Origin: Acetobacter sp.
GTDB lineage: Bacteria > Pseudomonadota > Alphaproteobacteria > Acetobacterales > Acetobacteraceae
Direction: 5' to 3'
Assembly (NCBI GenBank): GCA_017413025.1
Contig: JAFPVE010000006.1
Span: forward strand, 1 to 64,000
Length of the DNA: 64,000 nucleotides
Each line of letters starts with the position of its first letter. Within the stretch, counting starts at the first letter, position 1. Below are positions 16,614-26,863 of the stretch, one piece after another. The notes beneath the pieces were generated by a model, which was not told where the DNA came from, searched no databases, and saw only the letters and a list, made by a program, of their open reading frames with translations. The translations under genes and the position numbers were made by a program.

Positions 16614-19600
16614 ATGTTTAATCACGTTTCAGAACCGCAAGGCAACCAAAAACCCCAACGGTTAGACCTTATGAGAGAGAAATGCGAAGAATTAGGCGTT
16701 GCGGAAAGAATTAAGGGCGGCATTTTTGAAAAAGTGAGCCGAGAACTCTTAAAAGAACGAGATAGCGAAAATTCTATTAAAGACATATTTCTTTGGGATG
16801 AGTGGAGTCATAAAGACGGACAAGATACCGGTATTGATTTAGTGGTTGAACATAACGACGGTACTTTTGCCGCCGTCCAATGTAAATTTTATGAAAAAAA
16901 TGTTCCGTTGAACGATGTCACCAATTTTACGAGCAAATTGCAAAGCGGTGTTAGAGATATTCGCTTTTCTAAAGGTATTTTAATTACTTCTTCTGATTTT
17001 AGTGAACATGTTTATAAGCACGTCGAGCAAATTAGGAAAACTCTTTCTGTTGATGTTATCAATGAAGAAGATTTAAAAAAGTCTGACATTGATTGGGAAG
17101 CGTCAGATTTTACAAAAAATGAACTTAAATTACGCCCTAAAAAAGAGTTAAGACCTCATCAACGAGAGGCGTTAGAGCGTACAAAAGAATATTTTGAACC
17201 CGTTGAAAGAACACGGGGTAAGATCATTATGGCATGTGGTACGGGGAAAACCCTCACTGCGTTAAGAATTATTGAAACCCTTTGCCCTAAAGAGGGAAAG
17301 GTATGTTTCTTTGTCCCAAGCATTGCGTTAGTAGCGCAAACTTTTCGGGAATTTCTTAAAGAAAGAAAAGAGGATTTTATCGCCTGTATTCTTTGTTCGG
17401 ATCACACAGTAGGGAAAGACGATGATGATTTAAGCATAGCACATTTGCCGAGTACACCTTCTACAAATCCTGAAGCGATTGTTAAAGCCTTTGAAAAAGC
17501 TAAAAAAGATAAGAAACGTCTCATTATTTTTTCAACCTATCAAAGTTCGCCGGTGTTATCTCGAGCGTTTAAGGAAAATCATTTACAAGAAGAATTTGGT
17601 GCCTTTGATCTCATGATTTGTGATGAAGGGCATAGAACCGTAGGGGCACACACTCCACAAGAGAAAGAAAAAAGCTCTTTTCTTTACTGCCATGATGACT
17701 CCCTGATTCCTGCGCAAAAGCGTTTATATATGAGTGCTACACCCAAAGTGTGGACTTCTGCCTCAAAAGCCAAAGCGAAACAGAATAATACCGAAATGTA
17801 TTCGATGGACGACCCGCAGATTTATGGCGACGTTATATTTTCTTTGCCTTTTTCTAAAGCCATAGAACAAGACCTTTTAAGTGATTATCAGGTGATGATC
17901 GTCGCTTTAAGATCGGATCAGTTGGGGGATTTAACAGAAAAAGTCTCTGTACAAATAACCTCACAAGATAAACGTGATAAGCATGTTGATCGTGATTTTG
18001 TTTGTAAAATTCTAGGTACCTATAAAGGGTTAGCACGGTCGGATTTATATATTCTTAATGAAAAAAATCACGGAAAAAATCATCAAGCCAATGGGGAAAA
18101 TAGCAACGAAGATATTCCCTTAAAACCCATTGAACATTATACCCCTGCGCAAAGAGCGGTTTTATTTTGCCGTAATATTAAAACCTCCAAAGCCTTAACA
18201 AAACATTTCGGCACCGTTATAGAAGCCTATCATGAAGAAATTTCAAAAGAGGTGTCAGAAAAACAAAACGAGCAAAATGAGCAAAACGAACAAAGAGAAG
18301 AAAGAGAAGCAGAAGAAATAAAGAACAAGTTTGCCTTAACGACTGATCATATTGACGGCAGTATGAATGCTAAAGAGAGATTAGAAAAACTCAAAAAACT
18401 CGATTACCCCGAAGAAGGCACCTGCCATGTTTTAAGCAATGCCCGTTGTTTGAGCGAAGGGGTAGACGTGCCCGCACTTGATTCAGTGATTTTCTTTGAC
18501 CCTAAATACGCGAAAAATGACATTATCCAAGCCATTGGCAGAGTATTAAGAAAAGCCCCCGGCAAAGAACGCGGTTTTATTATTCTACCTTTGGTCATCG
18601 ATCAGCACGAATTAGCCCATTTAGATGAAGCTGTTGAAAATACCGATTTTACAGGGATTTGGAACGTGCTTTGCGCTTTAAGGAGTGAAGACGATACCTT
18701 AATTGATGAAACACAATGGAGAAAGAAAATAAAAATAGCCATATCAGACCCGACAAAACAGCAAGAGAGAGACGAAAAAGACCAAGCACAACAAGGTGAT
18801 CTTTTCCAGATCTGGCAATCAAAAATGCTAAAAAAATTGAATGATGCCCTCTTTAATGCCATACCACGGCAGTTTGGCGTAGAGCCTTATTGGAAAACAT
18901 TTGGCGAGAAAACTGCAAAAATTACAACAACGCTTATTGAGCGTATTGAGCATATTTTTACTCAAAATCCTTCCGTTAAAGACGCGTATTTACACGCCTT
19001 AAAAGCTGCCATTCACCCCAATATTACAGAAACAGAAGCAGTTGAATTATTGGCGTCTCATATTGTGACGGAGCCTATTTTTAAGCGCCTTTTTCCAGAG
19101 GGGGAAAATTACCCCATTACGAAAGCATTAAATCAAGCATTAGGCGTGCTTAAAAGTCATCAATTAGACAATGAAACGAAAGACCTGCGCCCCTTGTATG
19201 AAGAGGTTGAGGCACAAGTACGCAATGCCCGATCTGAAAATTCAAAACAAAAGCTGATTAAAAGCCTATATGGCACGTTTTTCAAAAAAGCATTTGAGAA
19301 ACAAACCGAACGGTTCGGCATTGTGTACACGCCCATAGAAGCCGTGAATTTTATTTTGCGTATGACGCGAGATTTAACCCAAAAGCATTTTGGAAAAAAC
19401 CTCAACGATCAAGGCGTGAAAATTTATGACCCGTTTACAGGCACGGGCTCTTTTATTACCCAATTACTCAATAAAGAAAATCATTTTATTGATGACGCGC
19501 ATGTCAAAAGAAAATATGAAGAGGAAATTTTTGCCCAAGACATCACGCTTTTATCCTACCACATTGCGGGGATCAATATTTCTTCTGTCGTCAAAGAGAG

Positions 19601-21548
19601 AGTGCCTTCTTTAGGCATTTTTCCGCATTTAATTTTAGGCGATTCCCTCAATGTGTTAGAACGCGCCAAAATAAAACAAACGCCCGACTCTCTTTTTGAA
19701 GGAAGTGATCCGCGTTGGGCGGGCTTTAATGAGGCGTTACATGAAAACAAACAAAAAGAAGAACAATTAGACCGAGAACATATTAACATTATTATCGGCA
19801 ACCCGCCTTATTCTGGCGGCGCAGGGTCAGAAAATGATAATAACGCGAACCTTCCTCACCCCGAATTAGAACAACAAATTAAAGAAACCTACGGTAAGGA
19901 ATCTGAAAGTCCAAATTCTGGAAAAACATCGAGAGACACTCTCATTCAAGCGATCCGTATGGCGACCAATAAAATTGAACAAAACGGCGGGATTATCGGC
20001 TTTATTCTCAATGGCGGCTTTTTAGACGCCAAATCTGCCGACGGCTTTCGTAAATGTGTTGTGAAAGACTTTTCTAATATATATGTGATCAATTTAAGGG
20101 GGAATCAAAGAACGTCTGGCGAAACATCACGCAAAGAAGGGGGAAAGATTTTTGACTCTGGTTCTCGCGCCACTGTTGCCATTTGCTTTTTTGTGAGAAA
20201 CCCGGCTTATCAAGGAGCAGCAAAAATCCATTATTACGCGGTGGAGGATTATTTAACCCGTGAAAACAAATTAGATCGTTTAACGTCATTTCAAACATTA
20301 GAGGATATTCCCTTTACCAATATAACACCCAACAATAAAGGCGATTGGTTGAATCACAGAGAATCTGATTTTGCCGATTTGATTCCCTTAAAAAGTAACG
20401 ATAAAGAAAACGCGTTATTTATCGTTGATTCTCTGGGATTGCTAACAGGGCGAGATGCTTGGGTCTATAATTTTTCTCGCGCGCAACTGCAAAAATCCAT
20501 GGAAACATGTATCCAAACCTACAGATTAGATCTTCAAGCCTTTGATAAAAAAGCCTTTGAGGCAAGAACGCAAAACATACCCAATGCTAACAAATATAAA
20601 GCCCTGACGACCTATAAAGACATAACCACAGATTCAACAAAAATAGCTTGGACAAGAAGTCTAAAACAAAAATTGATTAAACAAGAAAATATCCCTGATT
20701 TTAACCCGGATTCTATAAGAACAGCGCTTTATCGTCCTTTTGTCAAAACCAATCTTTATTGGGAAAAAACGTGGAGTGAGGCACAATCTCAACTTCCAAA
20801 AATATTCCCAAAAGCAGAGTCAGAGAATAGAGTCATTTTAACAAGTTTAATGACTAATCGGGCGTTTTGCGTGTTAATGACGGATACGATTCCCGATTAT
20901 CAAACATTGCCGAATACCCAAGTTTTTCCCCTCTATGCCTATACAGACTACGGCAGGGAAGACAACATCAACCCGTCTTGTGTGAAACGCTTTCAAAACG
21001 CGTTAGGGGATCACACGATTGGTTCGGAAGACATTTTTTATTATTGTTATGCGGTGTTTCATCACAAAACCTATACAGAAACTTACGCCAATGATCTTGC
21101 CAAAGAAGCACCACGCCTCCCCATTTTGAAAGAATTTCAGACTTTGGCAGCCCTAGGCAGAGCATTAGGCGACCTCCATTGTCGTTATGAAGAGCAAGAG
21201 CCTTGGTCTTCTGTCACCATTAAAGAAGAAAATTACAGGGTAGAAAAAATCCGTCGCTCTAAAGAGAATGGGTCTGTGATGATATATAACTCTTCTATCA
21301 CGATCAACGATATTCCCCCAAAAGCGTATGACTACACCATGAACGGCAAATCCGCCATTGATGGGTTTATAGAGCGATACCAAAACACAACGGACAAAGA
21401 CACGCTCATTCCCAACGACCCTAACGCGTTTAGAGGGGAAAAATATCTTTTTGACACCCTTTGTAAACTCATTACAGTGTCGCTTAAAAGCGTCGACCTC
21501 ATCGAAAAAATTAACGCTCTTCCCTATGATCGAGTTGAAGGGGGATAA
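16614..21548 (+). CDS. Single-chain restriction-modification enzyme, Type ISP-like (nuclease-helicase-methyltransferase)
   Basis: One 1644-residue polypeptide carries all activities of an R-M system. Residues 70-91 form an Mrr-type PD-(D/E)XK site: GIDLV with D75, then VQCK with Q89 and K91. A superfamily 2 helicase/translocase follows, with Walker A CGTGKT (208-213), DEGH (337-340), MSATP (373-377) and QAIGRVLRK (from about 639). The N6-adenine methyltransferase has DPFTGTGSF (939 onward) and NPPY (1063-1066). The last 400 or so residues are probably the target-recognition region. Order and size match the LlaGI/LlaBIII type. Such enzymes methylate one strand and cut between head-to-head sites. 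Local bases are A-rich and C-leaning on +, unlike the T/G-rich neighbours, which suggests horizontal transfer. All motifs are intact. Confidence 0.92.
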   Translation: MFNHVSEPQGNQKPQRLDLMREKCEELGVAERIKGGIFEKVSRELLKERDSENSIKDIFLWDEWSHKDGQDTGIDLVVEHNDGTFAAVQCKFYEKNVPLNDVTNFTSKLQSGVRDIRFSKGILITSSDFSEHVYKHVEQIRKTLSVDVINEEDLKKSDIDWEASDFTKNELKLRPKKELRPHQREALERTKEYFEPVERTRGKIIMACGTGKTLTALRIIETLCPKEGKVCFFVPSIALVAQTFREFLKERKEDFIACILCSDHTVGKDDDDLSIAHLPSTPSTNPEAIVKAFEKAKKDKKRLIIFSTYQSSPVLSRAFKENHLQEEFGAFDLMICDEGHRTVGAHTPQEKEKSSFLYCHDDSLIPAQKRLYMSATPKVWTSASKAKAKQNNTEMYSMDDPQIYGDVIFSLPFSKAIEQDLLSDYQVMIVALRSDQLGDLTEKVSVQITSQDKRDKHVDRDFVCKILGTYKGLARSDLYILNEKNHGKNHQANGENSNEDIPLKPIEHYTPAQRAVLFCRNIKTSKALTKHFGTVIEAYHEEISKEVSEKQNEQNEQNEQREEREAEEIKNKFALTTDHIDGSMNAKERLEKLKKLDYPEEGTCHVLSNARCLSEGVDVPALDSVIFFDPKYAKNDIIQAIGRVLRKAPGKERGFIILPLVIDQHELAHLDEAVENTDFTGIWNVLCALRSEDDTLIDETQWRKKIKIAISDPTKQQERDEKDQAQQGDLFQIWQSKMLKKLNDALFNAIPRQFGVEPYWKTFGEKTAKITTTLIERIEHIFTQNPSVKDAYLHALKAAIHPNITETEAVELLASHIVTEPIFKRLFPEGENYPITKALNQALGVLKSHQLDNETKDLRPLYEEVEAQVRNARSENSKQKLIKSLYGTFFKKAFEKQTERFGIVYTPIEAVNFILRMTRDLTQKHFGKNLNDQGVKIYDPFTGTGSFITQLLNKENHFIDDAHVKRKYEEEIFAQDITLLSYHIAGINISSVVKERVPSLGIFPHLILGDSLNVLERAKIKQTPDSLFEGSDPRWAGFNEALHENKQKEEQLDREHINIIIGNPPYSGGAGSENDNNANLPHPELEQQIKETYGKESESPNSGKTSRDTLIQAIRMATNKIEQNGGIIGFILNGGFLDAKSADGFRKCVVKDFSNIYVINLRGNQRTSGETSRKEGGKIFDSGSRATVAICFFVRNPAYQGAAKIHYYAVEDYLTRENKLDRLTSFQTLEDIPFTNITPNNKGDWLNHRESDFADLIPLKSNDKENALFIVDSLGLLTGRDAWVYNFSRAQLQKSMETCIQTYRLDLQAFDKKAFEARTQNIPNANKYKALTTYKDITTDSTKIAWTRSLKQKLIKQENIPDFNPDSIRTALYRPFVKTNLYWEKTWSEAQSQLPKIFPKAESENRVILTSLMTNRAFCVLMTDTIPDYQTLPNTQVFPLYAYTDYGREDNINPSCVKRFQNALGDHTIGSEDIFYYCYAVFHHKTYTETYANDLAKEAPRLPILKEFQTLAALGRALGDLHCRYEEQEPWSSVTIKEENYRVEKIRRSKENGSVMIYNSSITINDIPPKAYDYTMNGKSAIDGFIERYQNTTDKDTLIPNDPNAFRGEKYLFDTLCKLITVSLKSVDLIEKINALPYDRVEGG

Positions 21549-21565
21549 TACTTCTCTATTAACGA

Positions 21566-22395
21566 CGAAACGACAAAATAAAAGAGCGTGGTTGTATTAT
21601 ATCTGACGTCTCTTTTGCACGCGAAACTCTTTCAAAAATCAATTATTATCGCCTAACGGCTTACTTGCTTCCTTTCAAAGACAAGGAGAGTAAAGAAGAA
21701 AGATATCTTCTCTGGGAGTGGATTTTTTTATTTTCAGTATCCGAATGGGAGCAAGGCGTTATTTCCGTGTGGGACGACGATTGATATTTTAGGGAGTATG
21801 TGTGGCACCCCGTCGGCTAGTGCTGGCTTTAAGCAAGCTGGGTCTTGGAATGGGTCGAATACCGAAGTGTTTCTTTGCTATTGGTGCTATACGGTGGATT
21901 AAAAAAACTTGGACGGAGAATAGGAACTCCGCCCGAACCTAAACACAAAGGATTAGGTTTAACTATAGTAAACCATTTTCATATTGTCAATATAAACATT
22001 AAACCAGAAAACGAGGTTATTTATGAGTGTTGAAAAAAAAGAAGCGGACGTGATTATGCGTCGCGGTCGTAAGTTAGCGGTCGAAGACAATATTTGAAAA
22101 AATTGTTGGCTTACATGAATTTGACAGAAAACTCCGCTCTCTTCTGTTGCAAGCTATCGACTGTATTGAAATAACATTACGTGCACGTCTTGCACGTGTG
22201 CATGTTAAAAACCACAATCGTAACCCAATCGCGTATCTAAACCCAAAAAACTTCCACTTCATAGAGACTAAAAAAGAGAGAAAAAGAACTAAAGAAGAGA
22301 ACGAAAAAATTTTTCTACAAACGATACGGTGGAATACTACCATTCTGGGTTATATTCTAGGAATTTTTAGGTTGTTTTTCTCAATGTTTCAATAG
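21566..22395 (+). pseudogene. Decayed Abi_2-family (AbiD/AbiF-like) abortive infection gene
   Basis: Two separated pieces in one direction resemble Abi_2 proteins. Piece one (21566-21783) encodes KERGCIISDVSFARETLSK then INYYRLTAYLLPF and ends at a TGA; it has no start codon and is preceded by TAA. Piece two (about 22072-22395) encodes TIFEKIVGLHEFDRKLRSLL then LQAIDCIEITLRARLARV and runs to a TAG. Normally only a few dozen residues separate these motifs; here about 290 bases of unrelated DNA intervene. The C-terminal half of the family is also missing or unrecognisable. Intact relatives kill or arrest phage-infected cells. Together with the restriction enzyme just upstream it marks a small, partly eroded defence island. 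Confidence 0.7.
21784..22071. other. Unexplained insert within the Abi remnant
   Basis: This 290-base stretch separates the two Abi-like pieces. It contains a GC-rich hairpin candidate (CGGAG/CTCCG around 21915-21932) and a near-palindrome GGTTTA/TAAACC at about 21956-21974. A purine-rich GAGG precedes an ATG at 22023 that opens a 24-codon frame beginning MSVEKKEADVIMRRGRKLAV and ending at 22097. I recognise neither a protein family nor an RNA family. Confidence 0.4.
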
Positions 22396-22445
22396 TTTTG
22401 AGAGAGGAATATGAGGGTTTTATTTGTTGGTGCTTCACCTAAAAG

Positions 22446-22916
22446 CTATGCGTGAATTGATGGATGTAAAGCGCCTTCAAGGGTTAAAAGCCAAATTTTA
22501 TCTTCAAGACCCCCATCACTCGAATATCCGCCTAATCCATGTTGAGCAATAACACGATGACAAGGGATAATAATAGGAATAGGGTTACGTGCGACAGCTT
22601 GCCCAATAGAACGTGCATGACCGCCGCATTGTTGAGCAAGTTCTGTATAAGTTATTGTTTGTCCTACGGGAATGGTGCAAAGTGCAGCCCATACACGCTT
22701 TTGATAAGCTGTGCCAAAAGGGGATAAGGGTAAAGGAAACTTATCGGCATGAAAAGGGTCATCAAACCACTGATCTAGCCAATCTCGTGCTTGGCAAAGG
22801 AGGGGTGTTTTGCTCTGATCACGCCCCCACCCCCAATCAAGAGCAACAAGAGAACCATTTTCTTCTGAAAGAGTGAGATCACCTAAAGGAGAATGCAAGG
22901 AAAGTTGGGGCATCAA
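22446..22916 (-). CDS. ogt: Methylated-DNA--protein-cysteine methyltransferase
   Basis: This is a suicide repair protein that removes alkyl groups from O6-alkylguanine. The 156-residue product has the active-site motif IIPCHRVI with Cys119, preceded by TAYQKRVWAALCTIPVGQT and the helix-turn-helix arginine-finger region GGHARSIGQAVARNP. GGYSSDGGLEDKIWLLTLE follows. It is the short Ogt form, without the Ada regulatory domain. A second ATG three bases inside is an alternative start. It reads toward the defence island and is divergent from mnmE, with a 141-base AT-rich gap that must hold both promoters. Confidence 0.93.
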   Translation of the reverse strand: MMPQLSLHSPLGDLTLSEENGSLVALDWGWGRDQSKTPLLCQARDWLDQWFDDPFHADKFPLPLSPFGTAYQKRVWAALCTIPVGQTITYTELAQQCGGHARSIGQAVARNPIPIIIPCHRVIAQHGLGGYSSDGGLEDKIWLLTLEGALHPSIHA

Positions 22917-23057
22917 TAAAAAACTTTCAAAAAATTATTTTATATTTAAGTTATATTAGTTTGTGTATAAGGAGATAGTTTACTAAAAATATCGTTAACA
23001 ATGAGACGAATATTTAGACAAATATGAAGAAGAATAGAGAATAAGGATAGCATATCA

Positions 23058-24383
23058 ATGGGCTATCAGGGAGAAGAGATAATTTTTGCGCTTTCAAGTG
23101 GCATAGAACGAGCTGCTATTGCCATTATGCGTGTTAGTGGTTTTGGGAGTGCAGAAATATTAATACATTTATGTGGTTCCTTACCAAAACCACGACATGC
23201 TGTACTCCGAAAACTTTGGCGTGATGCCCGCGTGCAAGAGGAAGAAACTCTTTTAGATGAAGCATTAGTTTTGTGGTTTCCTGCTCCTCGGAGTTATACG
23301 GGAGAAGATGGATTTGAGCTTCATTTACATGCAGGTCCGGCTGTTATTGAGGCTGTGTCAGAGGTATTAGTAACTTTAGGAGCACGCCCGGCAGAAGCAG
23401 GAGAGTTTACGCGTCGGGCTGTTCAAAATGGGCGCATGGATTTAATTGAGGCTGAAGGCATTGCTGATCTGATAGCGGCAGAAACAGAGAGCCAACGGAA
23501 GCAAGCGTTAGCACAGAGTAAAGGGGCGTTGAGTCGTGTTTATGATCAGTGGGCTGAAAAACTTAAAACATTATTAGCGTGGCAAGAAGCCTTCATTGAT
23601 TTTCCTGATGAGGAACTTCCATCTCACATAGTTGAAAAAATCCATATTACAAGTAAAACACTCATTGCCGAAATGCAACAACATATGCAAGAAGGATGTA
23701 AGGGGGAAAGAATACGACGGGGTTTGATATTTGTTATTACGGGTCCCCCTAACGTTGGCAAATCTAGTTTGTTAAATTGGTTAGTTCAGAGAGAGGCGGC
23801 GATTGTGTCTTCACAAGCGGGAACAACGCGTGATGCTTTAGAAGTTGTCAGTACTTTGGCAGGGGTACGTGTGACTTTTATAGATACAGCAGGTTTACGA
23901 AAAACAGAAGATAGTATTGAGGCGGAGGGGGTACGGCGTGCTTTGTTTCACGTGGAACAAGCAGATTGTGTTATTCAAATGTGTTCGGTAGATATTTTGC
24001 CAGAGAAAGTATTTTCTAACGCTATTTTGGTAGGTAATAAAACAGATATAGGGGCATTGCCTTCGCATTATGCAGGTCATGATCTGATTCCTATTAGCTT
24101 ATTGACGGGTGAGGGTTTATCTTGTTTATATACTCTTTTAGAGGAACGAGCCTTAGCGCTGACAAAATCGGCAACAGGTATGCCTTTATTAACACGTGCC
24201 AGACACGAAGCTGGGGTAAGAGAAGCCTGTTTATGTTTAGAGCGTTCTCTTGATCAAACTTTACCAGAATTATGTGCTGAGGAATTACGTTTAGCTATGC
24301 AGGCATTAGGGAGGTTGACAGGGCATGTTGGTGTCGAAGATCTTTTAGAGGTTATATTTAGTCAATTTTGTATAGGAAAATAA
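23058..24383 (+). CDS. mnmE: MnmE, tRNA modification GTPase
   Basis: MnmE works with MnmG to install the carboxymethylaminomethyl group on U34 of certain tRNAs. The 441-residue product has the folate-binding N-terminal domain ([32 protein letters not shown]), the G1 motif GPPNVGKS (229-236), TTRD (G2), DTAG (G3), NKTD (G4), and ends in CIGK (438-441) with the catalytic cysteine. It is therefore complete. AAGGAT lies before the ATG. A parS-like 16-mer lies in the coding sequence at 23944-23959. mnmG starts 7 bases after the stop. In many alphaproteobacteria rho precedes mnmE; here ogt and the defence block stand in that place. Confidence 0.96.
   Translation: MGYQGEEIIFALSSGIERAAIAIMRVSGFGSAEILIHLCGSLPKPRHAVLRKLWRDARVQEEETLLDEALVLWFPAPRSYTGEDGFELHLHAGPAVIEAVSEVLVTLGARPAEAGEFTRRAVQNGRMDLIEAEGIADLIAAETESQRKQALAQSKGALSRVYDQWAEKLKTLLAWQEAFIDFPDEELPSHIVEKIHITSKTLIAEMQQHMQEGCKGERIRRGLIFVITGPPNVGKSSLLNWLVQREAAIVSSQAGTTRDALEVVSTLAGVRVTFIDTAGLRKTEDSIEAEGVRRALFHVEQADCVIQMCSVDILPEKVFSNAILVGNKTDIGALPSHYAGHDLIPISLLTGEGLSCLYTLLEERALALTKSATGMPLLTRARHEAGVREACLCLERSLDQTLPELCAEELRLAMQALGRLTGHVGVEDLLEVIFSQFCIGK
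23944..23959. promoter_or_regulatory. parS: parS centromere-like site
   Basis: TGTTTCACGTGGAACA fits the broadly conserved bacterial parS consensus TGTTYCACGTGRAACA at all 16 positions. It lies inside mnmE, about 3 kb before parA-parB and 11 kb from the candidate oriC, where ParB loading sites are expected. Confidence 0.88.
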
Positions 24384-24390
24384 AAACAAT

Positions 24391-26277
24391 ATGGAAGCAC
24401 GTAATTTTTACGATGTGGTTGTGGTTGGCGGTGGTCATGCCGGGTGTGAAGCTGCTGCGGCTGCAGCTCGATGTGGTGCCACAACATTGTTATTAACTCA
24501 TCGTAAAGAGACTGTGGGGGCTATGTCTTGCAACCCTGCGATTGGAGGGGTTGGAAAGGGGCATCTTGTGCGTGAAATTGATGCCCTTGATGGTCTTATG
24601 GCGCGAGCAGCGGATGCAGCTGGTATTCATTTTAAGATATTAAATCGATCAAAAGGACCTGCTGTTCAAGGACCAAGAGCGCAAGCCGATCGATATTTAT
24701 ATGCACAAGCTATGCAAAACTTATTAGCTGAATATGCCGGACTTGACATTGTAGAAGGGGCGGTTGCTGATGTAATATGTGCGCCTTCTGGTCATGTTCA
24801 AGGGATTCTCACAGAAGATGGTCGGCATTGGCAGGTGGGCGCTGTTGTATTGGCAACAGGGACATTTCTTGATGGTGTTATCCATATTGGTCATGAAATA
24901 ACACCTGCGGGGCGGGTAGGAGAAGCCCCTTCTGTTTTGTTAGCTCAGAGATTAAAAAAGCTCGGTTTGCGGATGGGGCGTTTGAAAACAGGAACCCCAC
25001 CAAGACTTCTACGAAAAAGCATAGATTGGTCTTCTCTTTCTTTGGATAAAGGCGATGAAAAACCTGAACCTTTTAGCCGTTTAACTCACTCTATAACGAA
25101 TAAACAATTAACTTGCGGTATAACAGCAACGACAGAACAGACACATGCTATTATTCGTAAACACGTGCACCTTTCAGCTGTTTATGGCGGAGGTATTTCT
25201 TCACGAGGACCGCGCTATTGTCCTTCTATTGAAGATAAAATTATGCGTTTTGCAGAAAAGACAAGTCATCAAATCTTTTTAGAACCCGAAGCTTTACCAG
25301 AACACGATGGTGGAGATTTAATCTATCCTAACGGTATTTCGACGAGTTTGCCTGCTTTTGTACAAGAGGCTATGATTCGTTCTATTCCTGGTTTGGAACA
25401 GGCTGTCATTGTAAGATATGGCTATGCTGTGGAGTATGATTATATAGATCCGAGAGAACTCTCTTCAGGGCTAGAATTGCGACAGTGTCCTGGTCTTTTT
25501 TTAGCTGGACAGATCAACGGTACAACAGGCTATGAAGAAGCTGGTGCCCAAGGTGTGTTAGCGGGTATTAATGCTGCACGGCGTGCAGGTGGGCAGTCTC
25601 TTGTTAGGCTTGATAGAGGACAGGCTTATATTGGTGTTATGGTAGATGATTTAACAACGCAAGGTGTGAGTGAACCTTATCGGATGTTAACATCACGCGC
25701 AGAATATCGGTTGACGTTACGGGCTGATAATGCTGATATGCGTTTAACAGCACTTGGGGAGTCGTGGGGATGTGTCGGGAAAGAACGTTCTCACCTATTG
25801 GCTCGTGATCAGGCTGATATTAAACGTTTGCAACAACGTAGTGAAGAAGAAAACTGGTGTCCACAAGAACTAGCCTATATGGGGATTCATGTTGCTCAAG
25901 ACGGGCGTCGTCGTAGTTTGTGGGATCTTATGGCTTGTGGTGTTGATGAAAAATTGTTCGTACAGTTAGCGCCATGGTTTTTTGAGTTTTCGGAGCGAGT
26001 ACGGCAACATGTTCTATTCGAAGCACGATATAGCGGGTATTTGAATCGTCAGCGGAGAGAAATTCGTCAACTTGAGTCAGAGGCAGAAATACGTTTTCCT
26101 TCAGATTTAGATTTTAGTGCCATTGGTGGTTTAAGTACCGAAATGTGTGAACGTCTTCAAGCCGCAAGACCTGAAAATTTTAGTGCTGCTCGACGAGTAC
26201 CGGGGGTAACGCCATCGGCTCTCGTGGCAATATTAGCTTATATTAGAAAGGGAAAAACACATGAGATCTTGGCCTGA
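24391..26277 (+). CDS. mnmG: MnmG, tRNA uridine-5-carboxymethylaminomethyl modification enzyme
   Basis: MnmG (GidA) is the FAD-binding partner of MnmE in wobble uridine modification. The 628-residue product begins with the dinucleotide-binding motif [20 protein letters not shown] (from about residue 10) and has the GidA signatures [36 protein letters not shown] and [18 protein letters not shown] sequence ([18 protein letters not shown]). [16 protein letters not shown] and [16 protein letters not shown] occur in the second half. Length is normal. It starts 7 bases after mnmE and ends 17 bases inside rsmG, so the run mnmE-mnmG-rsmG-parA-parB is probably one operon. Confidence 0.97.
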   Translation: MEARNFYDVVVVGGGHAGCEAAAAAARCGATTLLLTHRKETVGAMSCNPAIGGVGKGHLVREIDALDGLMARAADAAGIHFKILNRSKGPAVQGPRAQADRYLYAQAMQNLLAEYAGLDIVEGAVADVICAPSGHVQGILTEDGRHWQVGAVVLATGTFLDGVIHIGHEITPAGRVGEAPSVLLAQRLKKLGLRMGRLKTGTPPRLLRKSIDWSSLSLDKGDEKPEPFSRLTHSITNKQLTCGITATTEQTHAIIRKHVHLSAVYGGGISSRGPRYCPSIEDKIMRFAEKTSHQIFLEPEALPEHDGGDLIYPNGISTSLPAFVQEAMIRSIPGLEQAVIVRYGYAVEYDYIDPRELSSGLELRQCPGLFLAGQINGTTGYEEAGAQGVLAGINAARRAGGQSLVRLDRGQAYIGVMVDDLTTQGVSEPYRMLTSRAEYRLTLRADNADMRLTALGESWGCVGKERSHLLARDQADIKRLQQRSEEENWCPQELAYMGIHVAQDGRRRSLWDLMACGVDEKLFVQLAPWFFEFSERVRQHVLFEARYSGYLNRQRREIRQLESEAEIRFPSDLDFSAIGGLSTEMCERLQAARPENFSAARRVPGVTPSALVAILAYIRKGKTHEILA

Positions 26278-26863
26278 CTGGATTGATGTTTCACGTGAAA
26301 CGCAGGAACGTTTGGAAGTATTTGTTGCCCTTTTGAAAAAATGGAATACGCATATTAATTTAGTGTCTTCAGGAGATATACAAAAAATATGGGAACGCCA
26401 TATTTTAGATAGTGTACAAATTGTTCCTTTATTACGGGGACAAAAACATTTTATTGATATGGGGTCTGGTGGTGGATTTCCGGGGGTTGTGATTGGTCTT
26501 GTGACAGGAATACCTGGCATTTTAATAGAGGCTCATCAAAAAAAAGTTGCTTTTTTACGAGAAGCTATACGAGTTACGGAGGCTAATTTAACGGTGATTG
26601 GTGAACGTCTTGAAAGGGTGAAAATAGATCCTGCCCCTGTTGTGACGGCACGTGCTTTGGCGCCTTTGAAAAAATTGCTTGATTGGGCTTGTCCATTTCT
26701 GACACCTCACGGTATGGGGTTGTTTTTAAAAGGGCAGCAAGTTGCAGAAGAAATAAAAGAAGCACAACATCATTGGCAGATGAGGGTAGACATTTACCCG
26801 AGTCTATTATCTTCCGAAGGTACTCTTTTGAAAGTGAGTCATTTGAATCGTGTCGTCTCTTGA
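26261..26863 (+). CDS. rsmG: RsmG, 16S rRNA (guanine-527-N7) methyltransferase
   Basis: RsmG methylates G527 of 16S rRNA. The 200-residue product has the family segments [20 protein letters not shown] (residues 28-47) and the SAM-binding loop [15 protein letters not shown] (64-78). [16 protein letters not shown] follows near residue 130. Length is normal. The start overlaps mnmG by 17 bases and the end overlaps the parA GTG by 14 bases. A parS-like site lies in its first codons (26287-26302), where the DNA encodes DVSRETQ. Confidence 0.95.
   Translation: MRSWPDWIDVSRETQERLEVFVALLKKWNTHINLVSSGDIQKIWERHILDSVQIVPLLRGQKHFIDMGSGGGFPGVVIGLVTGIPGILIEAHQKKVAFLREAIRVTEANLTVIGERLERVKIDPAPVVTARALAPLKKLLDWACPFLTPHGMGLFLKGQQVAEEIKEAQHHWQMRVDIYPSLLSSEGTLLKVSHLNRVVS
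26287..26302. promoter_or_regulatory. parS: parS centromere-like site
   Basis: TGTTTCACGTGAAACG matches the palindrome TGTTTCACGTGAAACA at 15 of 16 positions. It is inside the start of rsmG, about 0.55 kb before parA. Confidence 0.88.

Noticed and set aside
21845..22033. A 62-codon frame inside the Abi remnant
   Set aside because: No ribosome binding site and no recognisable similarity; it crosses the hairpin region. The DNA itself is kept as a finding.
22411..22455. Short frame MRVLFVGASPKSYA with a GAGAGG before it
   Set aside because: Only 14 codons, overlapping the end of ogt on the other strand; nothing supports translation.
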